64,000 bases of DNA from Asanoa hainanensis (lineage in GTDB: Bacteria > Actinomycetota > Actinomycetes > Mycobacteriales > Micromonosporaceae). The notes below the pieces were generated by a model. The model searched no databases, was not told where the DNA came from, and worked only from the letters and a program-made list of their open reading frames with translations. Location: positions 1 through 64,000 of the forward strand of contig NZ_FZPH01000016.1 of the NCBI RefSeq assembly GCF_900188485.1. The letters run 5' to 3'. A program made the position numbers and the translations under genes. Numbering within the stretch: position 1 is the first letter of the stretch; the number at the start of each line of letters is the position of its first letter. Shown piece by piece: positions 18,821-27,722 of the stretch.

Positions 18821-19240
18821 ATGGATGTGCTCGTGTTGATCGGAAGGATCCTGTTCGTTCCGCTGTTCCTCGGCTCGGCCGTCGGTCATCTCACCCAGAC
18901 CGACGGCATGGCCGGCTACGCCAAGTCCCGTGGCGTGCCCGCCGCCCGCATCGCCGTGCTCGGCACCGGCGTCATGCTCGCCGTCGGTGGGGTCCTGGTG
19001 CTGCTCGGCCTCTGGGCCGACCTCGGCGCCCTGATCCTGGTCGCCTTCCTGGTGCCGACCGCTTTCCTGATGCATGCCTTCTGGAAGGAGACCGACCCGC
19101 AGGCGCGCCAGAACGAGATGGTGCAGTTCCTCAAGGACCTCGCCCTGGCCGGGGCGTCATTGATGTTGTTCGCCTTTTTCGCATATGTTGGCGACGACCT
19201 TGGACTCACCATCACCGGACCGCTGTTCGACCTGAACTGA
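18821..19240 (+). CDS. DoxX-family membrane protein
   Basis: A 139-residue protein with four hydrophobic helices and the DoxX signature near the N-terminus (G-R-I-L-F-V-P-L-F-L-G-S-A-V-G-H). The family is membrane-bound and linked to redox and thiol-stress functions in actinobacteria, without a fixed reaction. It stands alone downstream of a 12-bp palindrome, with the NADH dehydrogenase gene 66 bp further on in the same direction. The shared redox theme may be chance. Confidence 0.87.
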   Translation: MDVLVLIGRILFVPLFLGSAVGHLTQTDGMAGYAKSRGVPAARIAVLGTGVMLAVGGVLVLLGLWADLGALILVAFLVPTAFLMHAFWKETDPQARQNEMVQFLKDLALAGASLMLFAFFAYVGDDLGLTITGPLFDLN

Positions 19241-19306
19241 TCCGCGGGACCGTCACAAACCAGCCCGCTATCTGGTCTTAGCTGGTGACAGAGAGAAGAG
19301 GACCAG

Positions 19307-20617
19307 ATGCGGACGATTCTGGTGGTCGGCGGCGGATATGCGGGCTTCTACACGGCCTGGAAGCTGGAGAAGAAGCTCCGAAAAGAAGAGGCTCGGGTCG
19401 TACTGGTCGATCCCCGCCCATACATGACATACCAGCCGTTTCTTCCCGAGGTGCTGGCCGGATCCGTCGAGGCCCGGCACGCGGCCGTCTCGCAGCGCCG
19501 ACACCTGCGCCGCACGAAGATCATTTCGGGCAGTGTCGTCACCGTCGACCACGCGAACCGGACCGCGACCATCCGGCCCGCCGAGGGTGCCGAGTTCGCT
19601 CTCGCGTACGACATCATCGCCGTCACCGCCGGTGCGGTGACCCGCCAGCTCGGCGTGCCCGGCGTGGCCGACCAGGCCATCGGCATGAAGCACGTCGAGG
19701 AGGCCGTGGCCATCCGCGACCGGCTGCTGACCAACTTCGACCGGGCCGCCACGCTCGAGCCCGGCCCGGAGCGCAGCAAGCTGCTCAGCGCCGCGTTCGT
19801 CGGCGGCGGGTTCTCCGGTGTCGAGGGGTTCGGCGAGCTGCTGTCGCTGGCGACCGCGCTGACCAAGCCGTACCCGGAGATCAAGAAATCCGAGATCGCG
19901 TTCCACCTGGTGGAGGCCCGGGACCGGATCCTGCCGGAGGTCACCGACGAGCCCGGCCGGTGGGTGGTGCGGTCACTGGAGAAGCGCGGCGCGCACATCC
20001 ACCTCAACGCCACGATGCAGTCGGCGGTCGACGGCCACGTCGTGCTCTCCGACGGCACGGAGTTCGACACCGACCTGATCGTCTGGACCGTCGGCAACGC
20101 CGCGACCGCGATGGTGCGCAACCACACCGACCTGCCCGTCAACGAGCGCGGCATGCTCACCGTGCGGGCCGACCTGCGGGTGGGCACCGACGCCGAGCCG
20201 GTGCCCGACGCGTGGGGCGCCGGCGACGACGCCGCCGTCCCGGACCTGGCCGTGCCCGGCACGTGGACCGTGCCGAACGCCCAGCACGCCGTGCGCCAGG
20301 GCAAGCTGCTGGCCAGCAACATCGTCGCCAGCCTCCGCGGCCGCGAGCCCAAGCAGTACAAGCACCACAGCCTGGGCACGGTCGCGACGCTCGGGCTCGG
20401 CCGCGGCATCTTCCAGTACAAGCGGATCGTCATCAAGGGCCTGCCGGCCTGGCTGATGCACCGCGGCTACCACGTGCTGGCGGTGCCGACCTGGGAGCGC
20501 AAGGTCCGGGTGCTGGCGATCTGGCTGGCCGCCGCGGTCTACGGCCGCGACATCGTCTCCCTGGCCTCGGTGCAGGACCCCCGGCGCGCCTTCGTCGCCG
20601 GCGGGAAGGACAGCTAG
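19307..20617 (+). CDS. ndh: Type II NADH dehydrogenase
   Basis: A 436-residue flavoprotein that passes electrons from NADH to menaquinone without pumping protons. The FAD motif G-G-G-Y-A-G is at residues 8-13. The NAD motif G-G-G-F-S-G-V-E lies near residue 166. The C-terminal part is amphipathic and hydrophobic (V-L-A-I-W-L-A-A-A-V-Y-G) for attachment to the inner face of the membrane. AGAGAAGAGGA precedes the ATG. The stop codon is shared with the opposing peptidase gene in a CTAG, so there is no room for a terminator between them. Confidence 0.93.
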   Translation: MRTILVVGGGYAGFYTAWKLEKKLRKEEARVVLVDPRPYMTYQPFLPEVLAGSVEARHAAVSQRRHLRRTKIISGSVVTVDHANRTATIRPAEGAEFALAYDIIAVTAGAVTRQLGVPGVADQAIGMKHVEEAVAIRDRLLTNFDRAATLEPGPERSKLLSAAFVGGGFSGVEGFGELLSLATALTKPYPEIKKSEIAFHLVEARDRILPEVTDEPGRWVVRSLEKRGAHIHLNATMQSAVDGHVVLSDGTEFDTDLIVWTVGNAATAMVRNHTDLPVNERGMLTVRADLRVGTDAEPVPDAWGAGDDAAVPDLAVPGTWTVPNAQHAVRQGKLLASNIVASLRGREPKQYKHHSLGTVATLGLGRGIFQYKRIVIKGLPAWLMHRGYHVLAVPTWERKVRVLAIWLAAAVYGRDIVSLASVQDPRRAFVAGGKDS

Positions 20618-22614
20618 CCGAGCAGCTCCGGCCGCCTCCACTCGAGCCCGCGCAGGTGGTGGTCGAGGAACGCCAGCACCGTCTCGTACCAGATCATGGC
20701 GTTGCCGGGTTTGAGGATCCAGTGGTTCTCGTCGGGGAAGTAGAGGAACTTGTGGATGCTCGACCCGTCCTCGTCCTTGGACCGCGACATCAGGTCCCAC
20801 CAGAGGCGCAGCGCCTCGCCGATCGGCACCCGGTAGTCCTTGTCGCCGTGGATCACCAGCATCGGCGTCGTGACCGCGTCGGCGAACCGGTGCGGTGAGT
20901 TGACCTCCAGGCGCTGGGCATTGAGCTCGCGCGCCCAGATGAACGGCAGGTCCGTGGTGCTCATCATCTGGTCGAGCGACCACAGCGCGGCGTGCGTGAC
21001 GATCGCGTCGAACCGGTCGGTGTGGCCGGCGATCCAGTTGGACATGTAGCCGCCGAACGAGCCACCCATCGCCGCGGTCCGGTCGGCGTCGACGTCCGCG
21101 TGCTCGACGGCGGCGTCGGTCAGCGCCATCAGGTCGGTGTACGGAGCGTCGCCCCACGCACCCCACCCGCGCTTCATGAAGTCGAGGCCGTAGCCCGTCG
21201 ACAAAGCCGGGTCCGGCAGCAGCACCGCGTAGCCGCGCGCCACGGCGACCCACGGGTTCCAGCGCCACATCCAGGTGTTCCAGGACGAGAGCGGACCACC
21301 ATGGATCCAGAGCAGCAGGGGTACGGGTGCATCGGTCTCCGGCAGCGCCAGCCAGGCGCGGAGCGGGGTGCCGTCCACGGCGGTGGCGGTGACCTCTTCG
21401 AGCCGACCGGGTACGCGGACCTCCGCGCCTGCCGGCCCGGGCAGTCGCCGCACCTCGGACGAGCCGTCCAGCGCGACCCGGACCGGGGCCGGCGGGCTGT
21501 CGATCGCGCCACGAAGCGCGTAGACCCAGCGCCCGTCCGGCGCGACCTGGATGTCGGTGTAGGCACCGTCGTCGTGGGTCAGCCGGACGACCTCACCGGT
21601 CGTGGCATCCACCTTCCACAGTGGAGCGCGCCCGCCGTCGTCGGCCGCCACGATCAGCGCGGCGCCGTCCGGTGTCCACCGCGGTGTGTTCGGCCAGCGG
21701 TCCCAGCCGGCGGTCAGCGCCCGCACCGGCCCACCGGCCAGCGGCACCACGCACAACCACATGTCGCCGGGGTCGTCCAGCCCGGACCGGTGCCGCACGA
21801 CGAACGCCACGGTCGAGCCGTCGGGCGACACCCGCGGCGCGTGATACTCGTGCGCGACGTCGTCGGCGAGCACGCGCCGCTCCCCGGTGGCGACGTCGAC
21901 GGCCACCAGCGTGACCCGCGACGACCCCGAGCGCTCGGCCACCGCCCAGGTGGCGACCACGGTGCGGCCGTCCGGCGCGACGTCCCAGTCGCCGTCCTCG
22001 TCGAGCGCCCGGCCTGCGTGACCGGTCAGGTCCCGCAGCTCCAGTTGGTCTTTGATCTCCCCCGTGAGCAGCCGCAGCCGGGCCGGGCCGAGGTCGTGGT
22101 CCCACAACCGCACCGGGAACTCCTCGTGCAGCAGCGCCGAGACGCCCGCGTCCTTGCGCCGCTTGCGCAGCTCCTGGTCGCTGCCGAGACCGGCGGCCGA
22201 GGGCAGCAGAGAGGAGCCCGCCACCACCGTGCCGCTCGCGCTGACGACCACGTTGCTCACGCCGCCGGCCGGGTTCGCCAGCACCCGGGCGTCGCCGCCG
22301 CCGGCCGGCAGCAGCCACAGCGCCGCCCGAGCCTCGTCGTCCTCGTCGCCGTCCGGCGCCGGCCGCGCCGACGTGAACACCAGGTCGCCCGACGGCGTGA
22401 ACGCCGCCGGCGACTCACCCTTGGCGCTGTTGGTCAGCCGGCGGGCCGGCCGCTGGCCGTCCGGGTCGAGCTCCCAGACCGCCGTGCTGTAGCGGGTGTT
22501 CTTGCGGTCCGGTGTGGCCACGCCGACCACCAGCCGGCGCCCGTCCGGCGACAGCCGCAGCCCGCTGAGCCGGGGCAGGCGCACGAACGCTTCGAGGTCG
22601 GAGAACGAGTCCAT
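20614..22614 (-). CDS. S9 prolyl-oligopeptidase family peptidase
   Basis: A 666-residue serine peptidase. A seven-bladed beta-propeller of PD40/WD40-like repeats occupies roughly residues 10-390. The alpha/beta-hydrolase domain follows. Its nucleophile is S519 in G-G-S-F-G-G-Y, the Asp lies in H-G-D-K-D-Y-R-V-P, and the His lies in P-D-E-N-H-W. These enzymes cleave short peptides, acyl-aminoacyl or dipeptidyl type. No signal peptide is seen, so it is cytoplasmic. It is a single gene ending against ndh. Confidence 0.92.
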   Translation of the reverse strand: MDSFSDLEAFVRLPRLSGLRLSPDGRRLVVGVATPDRKNTRYSTAVWELDPDGQRPARRLTNSAKGESPAAFTPSGDLVFTSARPAPDGDEDDEARAALWLLPAGGGDARVLANPAGGVSNVVVSASGTVVAGSSLLPSAAGLGSDQELRKRRKDAGVSALLHEEFPVRLWDHDLGPARLRLLTGEIKDQLELRDLTGHAGRALDEDGDWDVAPDGRTVVATWAVAERSGSSRVTLVAVDVATGERRVLADDVAHEYHAPRVSPDGSTVAFVVRHRSGLDDPGDMWLCVVPLAGGPVRALTAGWDRWPNTPRWTPDGAALIVAADDGGRAPLWKVDATTGEVVRLTHDDGAYTDIQVAPDGRWVYALRGAIDSPPAPVRVALDGSSEVRRLPGPAGAEVRVPGRLEEVTATAVDGTPLRAWLALPETDAPVPLLLWIHGGPLSSWNTWMWRWNPWVAVARGYAVLLPDPALSTGYGLDFMKRGWGAWGDAPYTDLMALTDAAVEHADVDADRTAAMGGSFGGYMSNWIAGHTDRFDAIVTHAALWSLDQMMSTTDLPFIWARELNAQRLEVNSPHRFADAVTTPMLVIHGDKDYRVPIGEALRLWWDLMSRSKDEDGSSIHKFLYFPDENHWILKPGNAMIWYETVLAFLDHHLRGLEWRRPELLG

Positions 22615-22757
22615 CGGGACTTTCTACCACCCCGACTGTTCACATTGGCATCTCCGGGTGATCACTGTGCTGAGCCGGTGCGTTTCTCCACACCGCGCAG
22701 ACTCAGGCGCCGCGTGGCCTGTCATGCGCGGCGTACCCGAACAAGGAGACGCAGTCA

Positions 22758-25700
22758 ATGATGCGCCGAACACGCGCGCTGGCCATAGCGTTGGTCGTGG
22801 TCGCGGCCACTCTGGTCGTGCCCGCCGACGCCGGAGCCGAGCAGGCACCACCGGTCACCGGCGGGGCACCGACCCTCAACCTCCGCAACGGACAGGCGCT
22901 CGACGGCACCGTCACCGTCAAGGCCGAGCCGACCGCCGAGAACGACTCGGTCGCCCGGATCACGGTCGACGACGACGCGGTCGACCTGACCCGCACCGCC
23001 GGCACCGCGCACCTGGCCTTCGACATGGGTGGCAACGGCACCGAGGCCCGCTACCACAACTACATCACCGTCAACGGCCGCACGGCCGAGGCCGACCGCG
23101 TCTACTTCCCCGACATCCCGGGCGGCAACGCCGGTGTGCTCGACTTCCCCGGCGAGTGGCTGCGCCCCGGCGCCAACACGGTCACCGTGCAGGCGGGCGC
23201 CAACTGGGTCGACTCGACGAACACCGCCGCGATCGGCTACGAGACGCTGCCCAACGGTGAGGGCGGGCGGTGCCCGAACTTCGACGACTTCCCGCTCAGC
23301 GGGATCAGCCTGAGCCTGCTCGGCGTGGTCATCGACGGTGAGCAGAACCTGTTCAGCTACAGCTTCGGCGACGGCACCTGCGGCAGCTCGACGCCGCGGT
23401 TGACCCAGACGCTGACGTTCGTGCTCTCGGGCGAGCCGGGCAGCACCGCCGGTGCGCGCGTCGACCTCGACACCCGGTCGCTGTCCAACGGCACCCACCG
23501 CGTCGAGGCGTTCACCGCGTCCGGGGCGACCACCGCGGTTTCGGTCACCGTCAACAACCCGCCGGCCGGATCGGCCAAGGTCACGCCCGCCGAGGGCGCC
23601 CTGGTCCGGCAGACCCAGCCGATCATCGCGGCCGCGCCGCGCGACGGCGACACCGGCGTCGACGCGATCGCGCTCGACGGCGCGCCCGCCCGCAACGCCG
23701 AGACGCTCGCCTCCGGCACGTCGACGTTCACCTTCACCGTCGCGGCCGGCAACTCGATCGAGGCCCGCTACCACAACTACCTGCTGGTCAACGGCAACCG
23801 CGTCGACCTCGGTGGGGACTTCGGGGCGACGGCCGCCGAGGCCGTCTCGATCAAGCTGCCGAACCGGTTCCTGCGTCCGGGCGCGAACACCGTCCGGGTG
23901 GTCACCGGTGACTACAACTCCGGCAGCGGCGCCACGCTGTGCGCCAACCACGACGACTTCAGGATCACCCGGGGTACGGTCGCCCTGGCCACCAGCACTG
24001 GCACGGCGACCCTGGACCGGGTGTCCTACGTGACCGGCGGCATCGCGACCGAGACCGCCGACGCCACGCTCGCGCTCGGTGACGGGACCTGCGGCGCCAA
24101 CAAGGACGCCGAGTTCGCGTTCACGATCGCCGGCGCGGAGACCGCCCGCACGATCGCGACGCTGGGCAGCGGCGGCGACGCGCGGCTGCGCCTGTTCGTC
24201 GGCGGCAACGGCACCGACGGCGGCTACGACAACAAGGTGCTGGTCAACGGCATCCCGCTGCCCATGGGCATCTGGGAGAAGGAGACCGCGGTCCTCTCGT
24301 TCCCGAACGAGTGGCTCGTGCCGGGCGTCAACGTCATCGACTTCCAGGCCGGGATCAACCCGACCACCGTCGCCCCGGACTGCCCGACCGGCAACTTCGA
24401 CGACTTCACGATGCGCGACTACGAGCTCCTGCCGGCCGGCGGCACCGCGACTCTGCTGACCCGCCACGTCGCGCAGACGACCGTGACGATCGGCTCGTCG
24501 TCGTACCCGCCGGGCTCGCAGGTCACGACCTTCGTCGGTGACGGCACCTGCGGCAGCACGTACAACAGCACGCTCCACAAGGAGATCCTCTTCGAGGTCG
24601 ACGGCGCCGCGCGGGGCCTGCGGGCCGACGTGGACACCACCACGCTCGAGGACGGGAAGCACACGGTCGCGGCGACCAGCGGCGACCGGACCGCCACCCG
24701 CGCGTTCACCGTCGACAACGCGGCCCCGGTCGTGCAGAGCAGCGTGCCGGCCGAGGGCCAGCGGCTGACCGCGACGATCGCGCTCGACGTGCGGGTCAAG
24801 GACGCCACCGGTGTCGCCGGCACACCGACGCTGACCCTCGACGGCAAGGCGGTCAAGCAGGGCGACCAGATCGGCCACGGCCTGCCGGCGGGCGCGCACA
24901 CGCTCGCGGTCACCGCCACCGACACGCTGGGCAACACCGCCACCCGCGAGGTGCGGTTCACCAGCGCCAGCATCCCGGACGTGCCGACCGACCTGGACTC
25001 GGCGGTCACCGGCACCATCGCTCCGGCGGCCACGCTGTCGGCGAAGGTGCCCGGTGAGGACGGCGTGCCGCTGTCGGCCACCTTCACTCGCGCGGACGTG
25101 GTCGGCCCGACCGCCGGCTACCAGGGTGTCTCGGCCGGCGTGCCGACCACCCTGGACGTGGCGCACTCGGATGGCGTGGACATCGGGTCGCTGCGCCCGC
25201 TGGACGGCCGCACGATCGACACCACGTCCAGCCGCGACGTGGTCTTCCAGCGGTACGACCTGGCGCTGACCGCGGCGCAGAAGGCGCCGATCCTGCGCTG
25301 GGAGGGCACCATCGACCCGGCCCGGGTCGTCGCGCTGCGGGTCTGGGACCCGGAGCGCGCGAAGTGGGACGTGCTGACCAGCACGCGCGGTGCCACGGGA
25401 CGCAACACCGTGCTGAACGCCGCGCTGCCCGCCGGCTACCTCTCCGGTGGCAGCGTGCACGTGCTGGTCACCGGCGAGGACCCGTTCGCCGACGACCTGT
25501 CGCCGCGGGACTCCTCGGCCCAGAACGACAAGGACCGGTTCGAGGACCCCGCCTCGTACGACTTCGCCCTCGCGCACTTCACGGACACCCAGTACGTGAC
25601 CGAGGGTGCGGCCGGCGGCACCTACGACGACTTCGACGGCAAGGCCGAGCCGTCCGACGTCCAGGTCGCCGAGGAGCAGGCGATCTTCGCGGCCGCGTAC

Positions 25701-27680
25701 CGCGAGCAGACCCAGTGGATCGCCGACAACCGGGCCGGACGCAAGATCGCGTACACGGCGCACACCGGTGATGTCATCGAGAACGACTACTACGACCCGC
25801 TGGCGCGCAACGCGGACGGCTCGCTGCTGCGGCCGGGCCTGGACGCGCAGGTCACCCGCGAGTTCCAGCGGGCCTCCGAGTTCCAGCAGGTGCTCGACGA
25901 CAACGGCGTGGTCAACCAGGTCATCGCCGGCAACCACGACAACCAGCTCGGCGCGGAGACCGGCCCTTCGTCGCGGTTCAGCCGGACGTTCGGCGCGGAC
26001 CGCTACTACGGTGTGGCGCGGTCGTGGCCGGCGGGCGCCGAGTACCACGCCTGGGACGAGGTCACCAACGCCGACGGCAGCGTCACCCCGGGCAAGGACA
26101 ACCAGAACAACTACGTGCTGTTCTCCGCCGGCGGCCTCGACTTCGTCGCGGTCGGCCTCTCGTACGGCGTCACGCCGGACGAGGCCCGGTGGGCCGACTC
26201 GGTCTTCAAGCGCTACAAGGACCGCAACGGCATCCTGCTCTCGCACGACTACCTGCGCCCGTCGACCAGCCCCGACGGCCGTGGTGCCGCGTTCTCGGCG
26301 CCGGACGGCTCGCCGCTGTTCAAGATGGTGGTCGAGGCCAACCCGAACGTGTTCCTGGTGCTCGCCGGCCACGAACACGGTGTCGGCACCAACGTGAAGT
26401 CGAACGTCGGCGTCACGGTCTCGCACGACGTGGTCGAGCTGCTGGCGGACTACCAGTTCTACACGGTGTCCGCGGGCGAGCTCTGGCCCGGCCGCGCCGA
26501 CGCCGCCGGCAACATCGACCTCAACGGTGACGGCACGGTCGACCACAAGGCCACCGACCGGCTGCAGTTCGGCGCCAGCTTCCTGCGGCTGCTGCAGTTC
26601 GACGTGGACCGGTCCGAGATGCACATCGACACGTACTCGCCGCTGCTCGACAACTTCGGCGCCACCGAGTACGACATCCGGGCCGACGGCAGCCAGCCGA
26701 AGCCCCGCTACAACGGCGCGGAGGACAACCTGACCCTCCCCGTCGACCTGACGACCCGCAAGACGTCGTTCTCGACGGACTCGATCGCGGCGTACGTGCC
26801 GTCGGGGGTCATCGGCACGGATTCCGTTACGGCGAACGCCACGGCGTCCGTGAGCTGGACCGGTCTGAAGCCCGCCACGTCGTACGCGTGGATCGTCTCG
26901 GCCAAGACCGCCGACGGTGGTGAGGCGGTGGCCCAACCGGCCGTCTTCCGCACCGGCAAGGGCGTCCCGACCGTCACTCTTACGTCCACCCCGGTCGCCT
27001 GGGGCACGGCGGCGAAGGTGAGCGTGAAGGTCTCCGCGGATCCGGCAGCGGTGACCGGCACCGTCACGCTTCGCGAGGGTGACAAGGTCCGCGGCTCGGC
27101 TCCGTTGGTCGCGGGAGCGGCGACGTTCACGCTGCCGGTCGGCCTGGCCGGCGGCAACCACGCGCTGACGGCTTCGTACTCCGGCAGCGACTCGTTGGCG
27201 GCAGCCGAGGGTGCGGTCACGGTGACCGTCAACCTCCCGCCGGCCTGGTCTGCCGCCACGGTCTACAACAACGGCGAGCGCGTCACGTACCAGGGCAAGG
27301 TCTTCGTCGCTTCCTGGTATGCCAAGGGTGACAAGCCCGGTGACGTGAACGGCCCGTGGCAGGAGCTGGCGATGACCGAGGAGGGCGTCGCGATCTGGAC
27401 GCCGTCCCGGGTGTTCAACGCCGGTGACATCGCCATGCACGAGGGCAAGAAGTGGAAGGCCCGCTGGTACACCCGCCACGAGCAGCCCGGCAACCCGAAC
27501 GGCCCGTGGGAGGAGATCGCCCCGCCACCACCGGGTGGCGGACCGGCGGCCTGGACCCCGACCACGGTGTACGAGGCGGGAGACCGAGCCACGTACCAAG
27601 GCAAGGTCTACGAGGCCAAGTGGTTCAGCCGCAACCAGCCGCCCGGCGACAAGAACGGCCCCTGGAAACTGATCGGCTAA
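22758..27680 (+). CDS. Very large secreted modular metallophosphoesterase with three C-terminal chitin-binding-type modules
   Basis: A 1640-residue exported protein. A signal peptide (about 1-28) comes first. Three related beta-rich modules follow (about 45-235, 265-455, 465-640), each with a G-N-x-x-E-A-R-Y-H-N-Y or similar motif and a later P-G-x-N-x-x segment. Ig-like and linker domains come next, then a calcineurin-like phosphoesterase at about 930-1230. Its metal site is visible as D943, D1005 (T-G-D-V), N1059-H1060 (G-N-H-D) and H1205/H1207 (G-H-E-H). A fibronectin/Ig-like pair follows, then three CBM5/12-like modules from about 1496, 1546 and 1597, each ending N-G-P-W. AAGGAGA precedes the ATG. 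The substrate is unknown, probably a phosphoester at a polysaccharide surface. Confidence 0.9.
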   Translation: MMRRTRALAIALVVVAATLVVPADAGAEQAPPVTGGAPTLNLRNGQALDGTVTVKAEPTAENDSVARITVDDDAVDLTRTAGTAHLAFDMGGNGTEARYHNYITVNGRTAEADRVYFPDIPGGNAGVLDFPGEWLRPGANTVTVQAGANWVDSTNTAAIGYETLPNGEGGRCPNFDDFPLSGISLSLLGVVIDGEQNLFSYSFGDGTCGSSTPRLTQTLTFVLSGEPGSTAGARVDLDTRSLSNGTHRVEAFTASGATTAVSVTVNNPPAGSAKVTPAEGALVRQTQPIIAAAPRDGDTGVDAIALDGAPARNAETLASGTSTFTFTVAAGNSIEARYHNYLLVNGNRVDLGGDFGATAAEAVSIKLPNRFLRPGANTVRVVTGDYNSGSGATLCANHDDFRITRGTVALATSTGTATLDRVSYVTGGIATETADATLALGDGTCGANKDAEFAFTIAGAETARTIATLGSGGDARLRLFVGGNGTDGGYDNKVLVNGIPLPMGIWEKETAVLSFPNEWLVPGVNVIDFQAGINPTTVAPDCPTGNFDDFTMRDYELLPAGGTATLLTRHVAQTTVTIGSSSYPPGSQVTTFVGDGTCGSTYNSTLHKEILFEVDGAARGLRADVDTTTLEDGKHTVAATSGDRTATRAFTVDNAAPVVQSSVPAEGQRLTATIALDVRVKDATGVAGTPTLTLDGKAVKQGDQIGHGLPAGAHTLAVTATDTLGNTATREVRFTSASIPDVPTDLDSAVTGTIAPAATLSAKVPGEDGVPLSATFTRADVVGPTAGYQGVSAGVPTTLDVAHSDGVDIGSLRPLDGRTIDTTSSRDVVFQRYDLALTAAQKAPILRWEGTIDPARVVALRVWDPERAKWDVLTSTRGATGRNTVLNAALPAGYLSGGSVHVLVTGEDPFADDLSPRDSSAQNDKDRFEDPASYDFALAHFTDTQYVTEGAAGGTYDDFDGKAEPSDVQVAEEQAIFAAAYREQTQWIADNRAGRKIAYTAHTGDVIENDYYDPLARNADGSLLRPGLDAQVTREFQRASEFQQVLDDNGVVNQVIAGNHDNQLGAETGPSSRFSRTFGADRYYGVARSWPAGAEYHAWDEVTNADGSVTPGKDNQNNYVLFSAGGLDFVAVGLSYGVTPDEARWADSVFKRYKDRNGILLSHDYLRPSTSPDGRGAAFSAPDGSPLFKMVVEANPNVFLVLAGHEHGVGTNVKSNVGVTVSHDVVELLADYQFYTVSAGELWPGRADAAGNIDLNGDGTVDHKATDRLQFGASFLRLLQFDVDRSEMHIDTYSPLLDNFGATEYDIRADGSQPKPRYNGAEDNLTLPVDLTTRKTSFSTDSIAAYVPSGVIGTDSVTANATASVSWTGLKPATSYAWIVSAKTADGGEAVAQPAVFRTGKGVPTVTLTSTPVAWGTAAKVSVKVSADPAAVTGTVTLREGDKVRGSAPLVAGAATFTLPVGLAGGNHALTASYSGSDSLAAAEGAVTVTVNLPPAWSAATVYNNGERVTYQGKVFVASWYAKGDKPGDVNGPWQELAMTEEGVAIWTPSRVFNAGDIAMHEGKKWKARWYTRHEQPGNPNGPWEEIAPPPPGGGPAAWTPTTVYEAGDRATYQGKVYEAKWFSRNQPPGDKNGPWKLIG

Positions 27681-27685
27681 CCATC

Positions 27686-27722
27686 GGTCCGGCTGGCGTC
27701 CACCACGGGCGCCAGCCGGACC
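27686..27722. terminator. Bidirectional hairpin terminator
   Basis: A perfect 13-bp stem (27686-27698 with 27710-27722, starting GGTCCGGCTGGCG) with an 11-nt loop fills the gap between two convergent stop codons. It can serve the phosphoesterase gene and the HEPN-motif gene. There is no T-tract, as is usual in actinomycetes. Confidence 0.8.

Noticed and set aside
19285..20898. 537-codon frame overlapping ndh
   Set aside because: It is a different frame of ndh and of the antisense peptidase, with a low-complexity product. ndh has full FAD and NAD motifs.
22755..27599. 1614-codon open frame antisense to the large phosphoesterase
   Set aside because: Its protein is a low-complexity Arg/Gly/Val-rich mirror of a gene with signal peptide, ribosome site and clear domains on the plus strand. 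Long antisense frames are common at this GC content.
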